A stretch of DNA of 64,000 bases from Zychaea mexicana (Eukaryota; Mucoromycota; Mucoromycetes; Mucorales; Lichtheimiaceae): the NCBI RefSeq assembly GCF_025766255.1, contig NW_026516680.1:372001-436000 (forward strand), given 5' to 3'. A program made the position numbers and the translations under genes. This document shows, piece after piece, positions 10,596 through 22,626 of the stretch. Numbering within the stretch: position 1 is the first letter of the stretch; the number at the start of each line of letters is the position of its first letter. A model generated the notes under the pieces. That model was not told the origin of the DNA and did no database searches. It saw only the letters and a program-made list of their open reading frames with translations.

Positions 10596-13251
10596 TTTGG
10601 GATTGTTGTTGTTGAGAGTGGGTATTTTTAATGACTGTACAAGGGGGGTGTTCTTTGATATGAAAACAAAAATGAGCAACCGATTGACCAGCAAAAGGAA
10701 GGCGTATGTGTCTGTGAAGAGTACAAGAAAGAAAAATGACGGGGGAAAAAGATGAAAGGCGAGAGAACAAAAACCAGGGCAATGCTTTTATAACCAAAAG
10801 TAAGAAAAAAAGAACCTTCACACACAACGCACAGATCCGCGTGACACACAGTTACACTAATTGCCAGTTGCTTTTTTGGTAGATCACTCACCAACTCCAC
10901 CACCCATTGTTAAATCTCTCTTTCTGCTCCTCTCCCCCAATATTTCGGGGTCGGAGCTTGCCTATCTGTTTTGCAGCTTTGCATATCGTACGTTTACCTA
11001 ATGGGACCCGTCGATTGTTTGTTATGACCATGGAAACAAATTAGCATAGCAACAGATTGGCAGTAACCAACTGACATAGCAACAGGCAATCACGGATATT
11101 AGTATGACTGACGAAAAGGTGTTCTTGAGAACGAAAAGTGAGAGTGTAATGTTACCGCCGGATCCACACCATTGGTTTATACTCAAGCACAGCAACCCAT
11201 TAGCTTAGTGTGAGGTAATACAATTCATAGACCCGGTAAACCTTGATACCGTTGCGTATTTTTCCTTCTCACACATGTTTTGTTTTGTTTGGCCACACGT
11301 CAAGCATGCTGCTTGTTACTGTGCATAAAGAGAATTATTTCGCTGCAGATCATCCGGTCAACCGAGCTCACAGCGAATCTTTTCCCACCTCTCTTGTTTC
11401 CTATGCATCCGGTCTGCGGTGTAGAAATGTAGAGTAACGACCTTTCTTCCGCCCCTAATTTTTTTTGCCGCATCACCAAGTTGAAGCCAGCACCCAAAGA
11501 AAAAGGTGTTCATAAAAGACAGATATAAATTTTTTAGAAATCTGCATGTGTTAAAAAGAAGGCTTACCATTTTGGGCTTTGCCACCGTAGTAGTAATGAA
11601 ATATGCCCTGTTCGATAAGCTAAAGCGAAATGGCTTAGCTCATAGCTTGGCTTGTTGATAGCAAACAATGGAAAAAGGCATCTCGGTACTATAAAATCAC
11701 AGAACCATAATAGACACCATGCAAGTTGTCTGATAGTGTAATTGGCAATTTGTCAATGGTTACCCATTTTGGAGGGTTCGTGCGTCGTTTTTTTTTTCTT
11801 TTTTGCGTTGTCGCCGATTGGAGAGCATCCCACTCCGCTTTCTTTCGTATCAGAGCGCCAAGTCACCAATCACACGGTTTATTTCAAGTATGAAGAAGTC
11901 AGGGCGGCCACTACAAGGAATATGGACATACACCCCTGCTTCTATTATACGATGCTCCATTGAAGGTTCCCAAAAAAGAAAAGACCATTATTATTAGCTA
12001 CACATTCCTAACGCTTGAGCTGCTAAGAGCTGCATGAAACGTAGTTTGTTGGTTTATGGCCTCGTTTCGCTATCCGGGTATCCATACAAAGTTGGTGTGA
12101 AGACAAGACAAGATAGCGAATGCTTTCAACAACTCCATTCCTCAAAAAAACAAAAAGGTTCCAGACTTGTGCAAAATACCACAGAAAAGGCATTATACAG
12201 GCAATTGGGCTGAGCTGACAAAAAGAAATAAAAGTCTTACCAAAAGGTAATTTTATCCCAGAAGAAGCCCCAAGGTGAGAAAATCTCATGGGAGTGCTTT
12301 ATAGATTCTATACAACGATCACATCGAGAATTCTTCACTGATTGCAAATATAGCATAGGCGTGTCTGCTGCCACTCATGTTACAACGTATCCGTACATGA
12401 GATGTTCTTTCTTACAGCCATGCCAGTTTCGAATATAGTCTGCAATAAATACGGCAGCACCATTATCGAAAACCGGGTGAATATGTTTGGTGTTTGATGT
12501 TGCTGTGGTTTTGGGGGGTGGGTCCAAATTTACTCAGTATACAACCGCCGATTGTACGAAAAGGTGACAATTTGGTTGTACAAGTTCTTTAAAGTCTGGA
12601 TCTGTCCGAAACAATAAACCGCGCATCTTTCATTGAGTATTGAGGATGCACTCATTATATCAGCAAAGTAAAAGAACATCGCAAGGTTGCATGAACGAGC
12701 ATGAAAATTTAGGACTATCCGTACGTTCTCAGTTCATTATCGGCTATTTATCATCATTGTATGTGGCAATTGAAGAACTAGATCCCACAGCAAAAGTCAT
12801 CTTACTGTATGTAAATATGGACTATGACAAAAAAGAAAAGCGAGATTTCCGTCGGGGCAACAACGGTGCGTGCGTGTCCATGGCAAGAACCCGATTCAGA
12901 TTTATGCAAAGCAAATACTAGTCCAATTCGATAAAAAAGAAGATAGCAATTCCAAAGATCGATACACGGAGTAATGAAAGTGACCCAAACCAAAGACAAG
13001 CATGTACAATGAAAAGTCCATTATAAATAATGGGATCGTGATAATGAATCTGTGCTGTCTCGGTATACCCAAATCCAATTACGGAATGATAATTATTAGG
13101 CAATATAATCGCCATTAACGGTAAATTCGTTCATAATCTCTGATGGTATGTACACGATAAGTATCGATTTGATTTGAAGCTGACTTCTATGTAACAGCCA
13201 GGCTTAAGGGTTGCTAAAAGAGTCATTTTTGTTAGTACTCGAAAAGGGAAC
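10596..13251. other. Intergenic tract: upstream region of the secreted-protein gene, otherwise no gene
   Basis: The first few hundred bases are the promoter side of the secreted-protein gene. Around 11023-11086 there is a small cluster of RFX/X-box-like half sites (CATAGCAACAG twice, and an ACCATGGAAAC palindrome-like site). The remainder has only short frames without motifs. Confidence 0.4.
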
Positions 13252-13337
13252 CGCGGATGACTATGATGCTTTGTCATCTGACTCACCACGCTTATAGGCG
13301 GTGGAATAGTCGGGTCTTTGTGCCCATAACATCCGCG
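13252..13337. other. Palindrome-bounded 86-nt unit with possible folded RNA structure
   Basis: CGCGGATG at 13252-13259 pairs perfectly with CATCCGCG at 13330-13337. Inside, GATGAC/GTCATC (13256-13277) and a hairpin around the CACC...GGTG core (about 13280-13312) can also form, so the unit resembles a multi-branched RNA or a small foldback element. It is more G+C-rich than its surroundings. I do not recognise it as a tRNA or snRNA: there is no T-loop consensus and no Sm site. Confidence 0.3.
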
Positions 13338-14176
13338 ATTCTGTTTGGCTCTCCTTTCATAAGAGAACGTACTTCAAGGCCTCGTGTTTTAAAGCCAAAC
13401 CTTCAATATGGTTAATGCAAATACTCGCATAAACTGATAACTGGTAGCTAAGCTCGTGTGCAAAGGTAGAAAAAGTAAAAGTTCTAGAAGCAAAGGGGTT
13501 TTTTCTCACTGGCTTTACATACATCTCTCTTTCTATTAATTAGCATTTACTGTGCAACATGCATGTCATAGACCACCAGATAATGTGCTATAATAATTTG
13601 TATCTCTGCGAATTAATATGCTACCGAGATCTTTCTGTGTTAATATGCACATTTCTACCTATATTTCTTCTCTTGTGATATATTACTTACTGCATTCTAT
13701 AATTTGTTCCTCGATTGTTTATTTCTAACCAGAAATGTATAATTAGTAGCATAATTATATTATCATCATTATAATACAGTAGTTCAGCTTCTCATATATG
13801 CAATGCTACTTACATGGTACGTGTTATATGTGGTTAACAATTATCTACTACTATCTGGTAATATCCGATATCGTCCCGTGTGGTTGAAAATAATCATATA
13901 GCACACGATCCATCATGCTGAAAGCCACCTAATATTACTGATATGCCACCTATGATATCATACGCAAAGTACATGACTTAAGCATTTTTACTAGCTTCGT
14001 ATCAGCAGTGCTTATTAACAAGAGTTGTAAAATAGAAGGAACAAGGAGGTGTTAGCAGAGAAAAGTTACAGCTCCCTCATCGCAAACGGCTAAATCAAAG
14101 AGCCGATCGAATGATTTTATTATTTCCTTGTTCTCTTGCTTTTAGCACCACATAAAAATACACTTCAACACAAAAA
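13338..14176. other. Intergenic region upstream of the THOC7 gene
   Basis: Very A/T-rich, with no frames of interest. It ends in the 5' UTR of the next gene. Confidence 0.5.
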
Positions 14177-15392
14177 ATGGACGACGGTACGCATCTTTGA
14201 AACTAATTAAACCATTATGCAGTCAATCAACTGACGATTTTGAAAGAAAATATGCTACGAACACGTCTTGAGGTTGATGACCGGCAGATACGAGGCTTAC
14301 AAAAGAAAATCAGCTCATGGTTATCATCGCTGCCGATCGACACAAACGAATCAACGTGAGTTTTACTTTTGTTCGGCCAACGATAATCTTGATCTTACAG
14401 CATTTTTTAACGGTTGTTTGCATTCTTCCAACATATAGACAGAACATATACGAATCACTCTTATTACAGTTAACCAGCTATCAAACAAACGTAGAACGAT
14501 ACCCGATACTTGTGCACGCGAATGATACTGACATTAACAACTACGAACACATGGGCGAGGAGACAGGTAAACCAAATGAAACAGTCCTCGCTACGTGTCA
14601 ACAAGGATATGGGGTTTCCTTTGAAAAAATAAAGTAAAGGGCAAAAGAATACTCATAGAAAAATGTATGCGCTATTAGCACGCGAGGTCGTAGCGACAGC
14701 AGAACAGATATCGTCTTTAAAGGATGAACTGAAGGAAGCACAAAAAGTACGGAATAACAAGCTTGAATATGACAAGGTTGCGCGTGAGATTATGAAATTA
14801 CAGACACGCGATGAATATCAGCAGTAAGTGGCGTTTACTCTTTCTAAGCGTGCATTGTAATGAAGTGAAGAAAGAGCGTGAAAACGAATACTAATGTCAT
14901 TAATACGCTTTATAGATCGATTATGGAACTCAAAGCCGACATTGATATGTTAAAACGAGAAAAAGCAAACAAGGAACAAGCATTCGAGTCACGGAAGGTT
15001 AACTTTGCAGAGTTGATCAAGACGGTCAAGGACCTCCAACGGACTGTCGAGGAAGAGCGTGCCAAGGGCGTAAGTATTTGTTTGGATGGGGGAAAAGTTG
15101 ATGTAAAACTAGGAAAAATCAACCGTTGAATATTCTAATACTTGACGTAATTATTACTTTGTTGACATCATAGCATGAAATGCAAAAGAAATTGATGGAT
15201 ATGGATCGTGGTTACCAATCTTCGGACGATGAAGCAAGTGTCAATTCGGATTCCCAGGGTCATACACCGGAAGACCATCATAACGCCAATGGTGGTTCAC
15301 ATCGATTTCAAGAACGCAACAACGAGGACGATGATGGCGATGAGGAGGGAATGGTAGCGGATGAGGATGTTATAGTCAATGGAGTGCATTAA
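14177..15392 (+). CDS. THO complex subunit 7 homologue
   Basis: Subunit of the THO/TREX complex, which couples transcription to mRNP packaging and export in the nucleus. Six exons are proposed: 14177-14186, 14223-14355, 14439-14594, 14659-14823, 14916-15069 and 15174-15392 (278 aa). The N-terminus carries the family pattern of a charged helix followed by RTRLEVDDRQIRGL. The centre is a long coiled coil with the KLEYDKVAREI segment typical of Tho7/Thoc7. The tail is acidic and Ser-rich, longer than in animals. The first coding exon has only 10 nt. The exon 3 donor (GTGTCA at 14595) is weak; the stronger GTAAAC at 14572 would put the next exon out of frame, so I used the weak one. That junction is the least certain part. 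Confidence 0.8.
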
Positions 15393-15536
15393 ATTTTGTT
15401 TTTTGCGTTTTTTGCATTTAAATTCAATTAAACAAACTTACAGAAACATGTTTTTTGGCAATTGTAAATTAAATCATCCGATATTTGTTCAATTTCTCTT
15501 TTTTTACCTTTCTTTCTACCTTTCTGCTACCCAACA

Positions 15537-17519
15537 ATGTTGCAGAAACATATTTCATCCGAATCGAAGATCAGAAATGAAGTGTTGAATCCATCCGCTT
15601 CCGGACGCGATGATCAACATTTGCATTCGTTGGCGTACAGTTCACGCTATGCTACCGCGGATATTCCCAAGTTCGAGCTCCCAGAAGGCTCATGCGAGCC
15701 CGTTGTTGCATATCAACTTGTCCATGATGAACTGGAATTGGATGGACGTCCTACTATGAACTGTGCTAGTTTTGGTATGTCAATACATCTAGGATATACA
15801 TAGACACATTTGTGAATTTGGACAGCAGGAAAGAATTAACATAAAAAGGTTATCTTAGTTCACACGTGGATGGAACCCGAGGCAGACAAACTTATCATGG
15901 AAAACATCTCCAAGAATTTGTCTGACCAGGATGAATATCCTGCAACCATGCGAGTCCAAGGTCGCTGCATCTCAATTATAGGCAACCTGTGGAACGCAAA
16001 GGAAGCGATCGGCACAGCAACCGTAGGATCCAGCGAAGCAGTCATGTTGGGAGGATTGGCTATGAAAAAGATGTGGCAAGGAAAACGTCGAGAACAAGGC
16101 AAGGATACGTACCATCCCAATATTGTTTTTGGCAACAATGCTCAAGTCGCTCTCGAAAAGTTTGCACGTTACTGGGACGTTGAAGCACGCATTATTCCTG
16201 TTTCTGAAGAAAGCCATCATGTATTGGATGTCAACAAGGCTGTGGAAGCATGTGATGAAAATACGATTGGCATGTTTGTCATTTTGGGCTCCACATATAC
16301 GGGCCATTTCGAAGACGTCAAGGTAAGTTCAGCTCTCCGCTACTGTATTATTTGTTTTCTTCGCATGATGATTGTACCATACCAAAAAATAACCTGTTTT
16401 GATATAGCACCTAGCCAAATTACTAGATGATTTGGAGGAAAAGAAGGGATATAATATTCCAATACATGTCGATGCTGCCAGGTAAATTATCTGCACGTTT
16501 ACCCTGATGGAGATACTATATATTGTAAGCAGAACGGACATGATTTAATGTTTGGCAATCACTCGTTTAATAGCGGTGGTTTTGTCGCTCCTTTTGCATT
16601 TCCCAAACTTGAATGGGACTTCCGCCTGCCAAGAGTCGTATCTATCAACACGTCGGGCCACAAGTTCGGCTTGAGTTATGCCGGTATTGGATGGATTCTT
16701 TGGCGCTCGGAACAGTACCTGCCCAAGGAACTCATCTTCGAGCTGCATTATCTCGGTGGTACCGAATACACTTACAACTTGAACTTTTCTCGACCAGCTT
16801 GCTTTATGATTTCGCAGTACTACAACTTTATTCGTCTGGGCATGGAAGGCTACACTCGTATTGTCGTGAACGATTTGACCAACGCCCGTCTGCTCTCTGA
16901 AGCGCTGGAAAAGTCGACGTACTTTGACATGGTTTCGGATATGCACCGTGCCGACGGCGTCTTTGGATGGAGAAGCCACACAACCAAACAAAACGCGAAG
17001 GAGAAAGCCAAAAAGACGGGCAAAATAAACTACAACCCCTCCCTTCCTGTTGTTTCTTTTAAGCTTACTGACGAGTTTAAGAACAAGTACCCGGTAAGAA
17101 AATCTTTCTTTATCAAAACTGACGCTCTAAATGTTCAATCGCAAGGACAGTAATAATACTCACGTTGTAATTTAACATTACATAATTAGCATGTAAAGCA
17201 AGCTGCTATTAGTACACTACTGCGTTCTCGAGGCTGGATCATTCCTAATTACGCTCTCCCACCTGCCGAAGACACCATCGAAATTCTTCGAGTCGTTGTC
17301 CGTGAGTCCCTTTCGCGCGATATGATTGATCGGATGATTGATGATATCATATCTTGCACAAATGAACTCAAGAGCATCGAAAACGAAGTCGACGACAGCG
17401 TGTACGGGCTTCTGGAACAACTTGGCAGTGCTCCAAAACTTAACAAGCGCGAATCCGAGAAAGAAAAGGAGAACAAACGTAAAATTAAGAAACCAAGAAC
17501 ATATGCTGCGACATGTTAG
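15537..17519 (+). CDS. Glutamate decarboxylase (PLP-dependent)
   Basis: Converts L-glutamate to GABA and CO2, consuming a proton; it feeds the GABA shunt and acid/oxidative-stress tolerance in the cytosol. Five exons (15537-15774, 15859-16322, 16408-16481, 16574-17093, 17190-17519) join in phase to give 541 aa. Group II decarboxylase features are present: QLVHDELELDG near the N-terminus, the substrate/PLP region GTATVGSSEA, the HVDAASGG segment with the PLP-contacting Asp, and the Schiff-base lysine in NTSGHKFG (about K289). It is somewhat longer than bacterial GadA/B (about 466 aa), with a basic, Lys-rich C-terminus. That tail might act like the calmodulin-binding tail of plant enzymes, but no motif proves it. 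Only 144 bases separate it from the THOC7 stop, so its promoter must be compact or overlap that gene. Confidence 0.96.
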
Positions 17520-18521
17520 AGATAATACTTTTAGTTAAAAGCGAATATCTGTGTAGATTGGTTATATGGTTATTAACGAATAAATGACGCTTCAGTTAAA
17601 TCATGCTATACAACTTATGCTGAACAAAATATCAACTAGGTCTATTATTTTTGAGATGTTTGTTGTGTCAATGTTTGTAACAATGCACGTTGACAATCTA
17701 GCGGAACTGTATATCGTGGAGATGTCGATCGATTGTATTCCTTTCAGGCACCACTTTTTAAATATCATCAGACCTTGTAAGCTTTTCGTGACGTCATTCT
17801 ATTGCAAGCAAGTGGGATTAGATGCATATACATCCAATGGAGCGTGTACATATGTACACTAAATAGACACTCCCGAGCATGAAAGTAATAGAATTTACGC
17901 GCGGGCATTTGTTCGATGAAGTCCGGCAAGTACTGCAAGAAATTACTGCAATTGCAGTACTGCAAAATTACTGAGGCCCGAAACAAGCTAGTCGTATGCA
18001 TTATCTTAGACTCGACCTCACTTGCCTCGGTTAAAGAGTTTGTAGAAGCTTTTCTGGCAAGCTATGACCAAATGCATATTTAGAAGAATTTTGCTGGTCT
18101 TTCAAATGTTCCCTATCGATTGACGACAGACGGTGCGTGTGACTAGTTGTACTAGCTGGGCAGTATTTCATTCGTTTCGCCATATACAATCATGTAAAAC
18201 TAGACACTCTACGTACAAAAACTAGGAACTGAAAACACGTTAGCTACAAATCATATCAGTCCTTTCTATCTCACACTCGAGCTGCTGCCACTGTTGATCA
18301 AGTCTGTATCAAAGCCGCATTGTTAAAATCGCATCCAGATTACATCGATTGACAACACTGTATGTAGAGTGGCGCAAGTCTTGAAAAAGAGAGTGACGAA
18401 AAGTACTTTAACAGAAAATCCAATTATATAAAAATAATAATAGCACTATAGTAATAGCAAAGTACTTTTCTTCAATACTCATGTTTCTTTTCTTCTTTCC
18501 ATGTACATGATAACTTGATAG
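17520..18521. other. Intergenic region with a short imperfect tandem repeat
   Basis: No gene seen. At 17929-17948 and 17956-17973 the motif AGTACTGCAA-AATTACTG occurs twice, with palindromic GCAATTGC between the copies. Confidence 0.4.
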
Positions 18522-19115
18522 GCCGCCAATGTCCTGTTCACCTGTGAACTGATTCGTCGCCTAAAGGCCAATGACACTAACAATGTAAGCGTTGTGACAA
18601 GTTATTGTATTCCCCGAACAAGGACATCTATATGTAAGCGCTAATAGGTGCATTGACTAAACAACAACAATGGACTTAATAGGTATATGTAAATTGCAAC
18701 CATTTTGGCGTTGTTAAAACCGACTCATTTTATCAGAGCGGCTCTTTGTCTAGAGGCTCCTTGTTGGACGCATTCACGGATCCTTTCTATATGTCACCTG
18801 AAGAAGGCGCCCTCAAGCAGCTCTATTTGGCCACGAGGAGAAAAAGGACATCAAAGGACGATACCATGTAAGCAAATTATCTTCCACCACATCGCCATCA
18901 CCATTTTATAAAATATGACCCCCCCACCTATTATACAGAAACCTAGAGCGCCACCAACAGCTCATTTCTTTTTTTTTCTCTGAGGAACCTACTGTTCAGT
19001 TGTCGTCAAGTACCGGTTTTAGTAAATCTCAAGAGCATGCCACTAAATTTTTAGACACTACCGAACAACTCTTTGAGGAAAAGGTTCCTGGAGGATATGT
19101 TAGGACTAAGCTTTG
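18522..19115 (+). pseudogene. Short-chain dehydrogenase/reductase (retinol-dehydrogenase-like) remnant
   Basis: Three plus-strand fragments are in the order of the C-terminal half of an SDR. 18522-18578 encodes NVLFTCELIRRLKAN, which normally follows the YxxxK catalytic motif. 18735-18850 encodes SGSLSRG and then FYMSPEEGALKQLYLAT, which shifts frame so that EEKKDIKGRY continues in the next frame. 19010-19115 encodes a C-terminal helix ending EEKVPGGYV and a stop. The Rossmann nucleotide-binding half and the NAVHPG segment are absent, and the frameshift cannot be mended by a normal intron. I take it as a dead gene copy. A low-expressed gene with unusual introns is a less likely alternative. 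Confidence 0.55.
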
Positions 19116-19920
19116 AAAGGCTACTCGCTCCTAGTTTTGATTATCACGAAATAAAAGAAAAAAATAAAGCTGCGAGAAAATATACATCTGCTGCTACATA
19201 CTGCTTCTGTGTTATCATGTAAGATACTCAGTAGCAGCCACACCAATGGAGCAGCAGGAAGAGACAACAGCAGTTTTTTTATAATAATAAGCTATTGACA
19301 GTATAAATTAAAACTCGTGTATCGGGTAACTGGGTCGATCGTTCCGAGATGTTACCGAAGAGATCATATCGTCCCCCGACATCTTCTCATTTTCATCCCT
19401 TATGTTTCATATGTGTAAACTTTGGGCTTCTTTATAGTAGAGCATCATAAAGCTTATTCACATATAGCGCTTTTCGTTATGCTTCCGTTCTTGACTAATC
19501 ACCGCGTGTACAATAACTTTGCTCCTCTTTTTCAATATGGCATGACAATGCGTAAACAGTCTCAGTATACAGATGGCGATGATAATAAATAGTATATGTG
19601 CTTGATATGACCAAAACAAAGCAGCATGCTCGCCTTTTTCTAACAAATAGTTGTACGTGTATGTTAAGCAATGGTACTGTAGCAGTGATTGAAAAACGAT
19701 AGTATTCGTCGTCAGCTCCTGTTTCATAATTGATCGTTTCCAACAAGCAAGTAACACTCGCACAATCTCTCTCGTATCTTTTCACAAACGAGTCTTCGTT
19801 TGTCATCCACTCGTTACAGTATCATCTTGTTTTACTGTTGTTGACACACATGTACATACAATTTTTTGTCCGACGTCGGATCCTTCTTTTTTTCATCCAT
19901 TGGTTACTGGTTCTTCTTCA
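19116..19920. other. Intergenic region, no gene seen
   Basis: A/T-rich with short overlapping frames (for example 19458-19806 on the minus strand) that show no motif. Confidence 0.4.
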
Positions 19921-20526
19921 TCATTCATACCGTTTTTGTTTTCTCCATCTCCAATCAACTCTTGTTATTGTTATTAGTAACGAAACGCTAGATTGACTGA
20001 TCAATGCGATGAATGCTTGCTTTTTTTCATCAGCATGATGATATATACTTTTCTTATAAACACGCCCTAAAAAGTCAACAGGCAAATGATATGGGAACAG
20101 ATGGAGAGTATAAACCATCTTGACATCAATCAATACGTGGTGTGCGTCCGCTTGCTGACGGCGCTTTGACAATAACATCAAGATCAAGAGAGTGAAGCTA
20201 GTTTTGGTATAAGTCCGAGGGAACCTGTAAAGCTGTATTACGAAGCTAACATTATCTTGGTCTTTCTTGTGTTTTGCGTTTTGCCACCCCCACTGCTCAC
20301 CGGACGTCTTCCGGTCTTTGTCATATGGTTTGCTTTTTGATTTGTTATGATGATTTGCAAATAATAGTGTCATGTTATGATAGTAAGCGAATGAAACGAA
20401 TTTATGGTGATTGACTTTGATGGTGGCGGTGATAGGCACTGGGTACTGTATTACAGTTTTATCGTGATATATATCACATCGCAGTAATGGCGATCGATTT
20501 GCCACAATGATGCTAATCCTGCGCAT
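19921..20526 (-). CDS. Open reading frame of unknown function (201 codons), doubtful gene
   Basis: An uninterrupted minus-strand frame from an ATG at 20526. The protein is basic, with a Lys/Asp/Ser-rich middle (residues about 68-95), a short hydrophobic helix (about 110-125) and many His. I recognise no family. Its length is unusual for random sequence of this base composition, but no neighbour, codon pattern or intron supports it. It is listed so that it can be tested. Confidence 0.22.
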   Translation of the reverse strand: MRRISIIVANRSPLLRCDIYHDKTVIQYPVPITATIKVNHHKFVSFAYYHNMTLLFANHHNKSKSKPYDKDRKTSGEQWGWQNAKHKKDQDNVSFVIQLYRFPRTYTKTSFTLLILMLLSKRRQQADAHHVLIDVKMVYTLHLFPYHLPVDFLGRVYKKSIYHHADEKKQAFIALISQSSVSLLITITRVDWRWRKQKRYE

Positions 20527-22029
20527 TAGCTCACTAGAGTGACAAATAACTGCGCCTTAATATTAGTAGATCCTTAGCACTAAGCCGGGGAAGGAAAACA
20601 CAAAAGCTGGGGTATGGGGATACTGCTGCGACGGCGCACTACTGGGGTGTACTGTATGGTTCCTATTATGCGCACTAAAAGCCTAGATTGAAATTTGTTC
20701 CCCAAAAGAAGCCCTTCATCAGCAATCATTACTACGATTATAGAAGCACATGTCCATGTATCAGCGCTACAATAGCAGCAACTGACACATATTCTCTTTA
20801 GTGCAATACATATCGCTATTTTAGATAGTATGCATCATCATATTGCGTTGTTATTACGGATGCATCTCATCATCCCCATCAGCAACAGCATTGTGCGTTT
20901 AAAGAAAAATCGAGGGACAAAAAGATGCTGAGAGAAGAGATAGGTAACACTACAACTACTTCAATTTCAGCATATGTTATACAGTTTAACTCAACGTCAG
21001 GTGAGCACTTATTGCAACTATAACTACGATCGGTGTACACATCATCTATTGGGAAGTTCGGGACCACCGTGCATAGAATATAGACCCTTTTACTTTTAAA
21101 ACCGAAAATTCTTCTCAGTGCGTATGTACCCCATCCGCGTATACATGTTACCACGCTTATTAGGAAGAAAAAGCAAATGCATAAACTTTATTCATGTTGT
21201 GCGCTACTATCAGTAATAGCAATAGCAATTAGTAATGATGCAAACGACGGTTACAAGTACAAAGTTCATGTTACTACTACTAGTAGCAGTAGTATCAGTA
21301 GTACATACATGCACCAATATAATTCGCGCCATTCTCGACTGGTACTAGAATGATTCGCTGTCGCAGACTGCCTGTTGTTGGGGGGAAATTGCGCTTACGA
21401 ACGAAAAAAAAACAGAACCAATCATTCGAAATAGGCAATGTAGACGTGATCATCATCATCATTACACGATGAAATTGATATATTGGTGATAAGAAGAAGG
21501 AGAAGAAGAAGAAAGTGCCTACACGAACCCGTCGTCAGCTGAGAGGGCGGAAAGTTAAAAGAATTCCTGCTGGCTAATAATGTTGTTGTTGGCACAACAA
21601 CATAAACAAGTAGCTACGCGATGATGGAACTCATTCAAGAACGAACTACTTTCTTGCACATACAATAATATGGTCGTGCTTCTAGTTGGAAGAGATATCC
21701 ATTTTGCCCAGGTAACTAGGTCATATTATCATTATCGTAATACGACATCTAATTTATATACTGCGTTCACCATCACCTACATATATTACTACCAAACTGC
21801 TGATCCGTTTATTTATTTGATTAGATATGTGCTTACTCTTCCCCAGTTTGAGCCTCTTGCTACGTGCAGTAGTGAATCATATGTCAACATTCGTAGTAAC
21901 AGCAGGTTATATAATTCATGCATCTCCTGCTCAGACAAAAACATGCATTTAGAAACATCTCTCTCCTGAAAAAGACATAAACAATACCTGCGTTTAAAAA
22001 ATTTGCAAATAAAGAACACGGATGTTTAC
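20527..22029. other. Intergenic region rich in short repeats
   Basis: No gene seen. AGTA/TAGC-type trinucleotide-like runs occur at about 21210-21300, and a GAA/GAAG run at about 21492-21512. Confidence 0.4.
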
Positions 22030-22626
22030 CTATCTCTGATACTTCCTGCAAGGAAGAAATGGAAAAAAGGGTTTATTTCGTCCTACACTAGAAAGGAAGT
22101 CATTAGATCTATACTTGTAAACATCAGTAGGTATTTTTTTTAGCCACATACACACATCAAAGATGAAATAACAAAACCAGCGACATAATAGCACGGTCAT
22201 TATTGAGAACCAACGATATATCGCATACGAGATGATAGTAAAGTTATTTCCTCTTACGAAACAAGACGTGAATGGCCTTTTTCGACAAAAGTGCATCTCG
22301 ACCCCTCCCGTTTCTGTACGACTGCGCCTAAAACTTGCCTCATTTGAAAACTCACTCTCTACACACTTCGGATTACACCGATGATGTGTTTGCTCGTGTA
22401 TATATGACGGAATGATGCGATAAACGAAAAAAAAGATTTTCTTTTTAAGGAGATTCATCAAGTGCAGCAGCAGCAGACTAGCACAAGAACAAATCAGTAG
22501 TAGTAGGCTACAACTACACCACGCAACATGCACATACACATACAGCACGTTTGCCTGCGCAGTACCAGCAATACTATTCATAGTTGCAATATGAGCCAAA
22601 ACAAGCAAAAAGCTATAATATCCCAT
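22030..22626 (-). CDS. Open reading frame of unknown function (198 codons), doubtful gene
   Basis: Minus-strand frame from an ATG at 22626. The first 30 residues look like a weak signal peptide or membrane anchor. A second very hydrophobic stretch, rich in Cys and Leu, spans about 35-60, and another lies near 140-165. No domain is recognised. Hydrophobic frames arise easily opposite A-rich DNA, so this may be spurious. It is noted because of its length. Confidence 0.2.
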   Translation of the reverse strand: MGYYSFLLVLAHIATMNSIAGTAQANVLYVYVHVAWCSCSLLLLICSCASLLLLHLMNLLKKKIFFFVYRIIPSYIHEQTHHRCNPKCVESEFSNEASFRRSRTETGGVEMHFCRKRPFTSCFVRGNNFTIISYAIYRWFSIMTVLLCRWFCYFIFDVCMWLKKIPTDVYKYRSNDFLSSVGRNKPFFPFLPCRKYQR

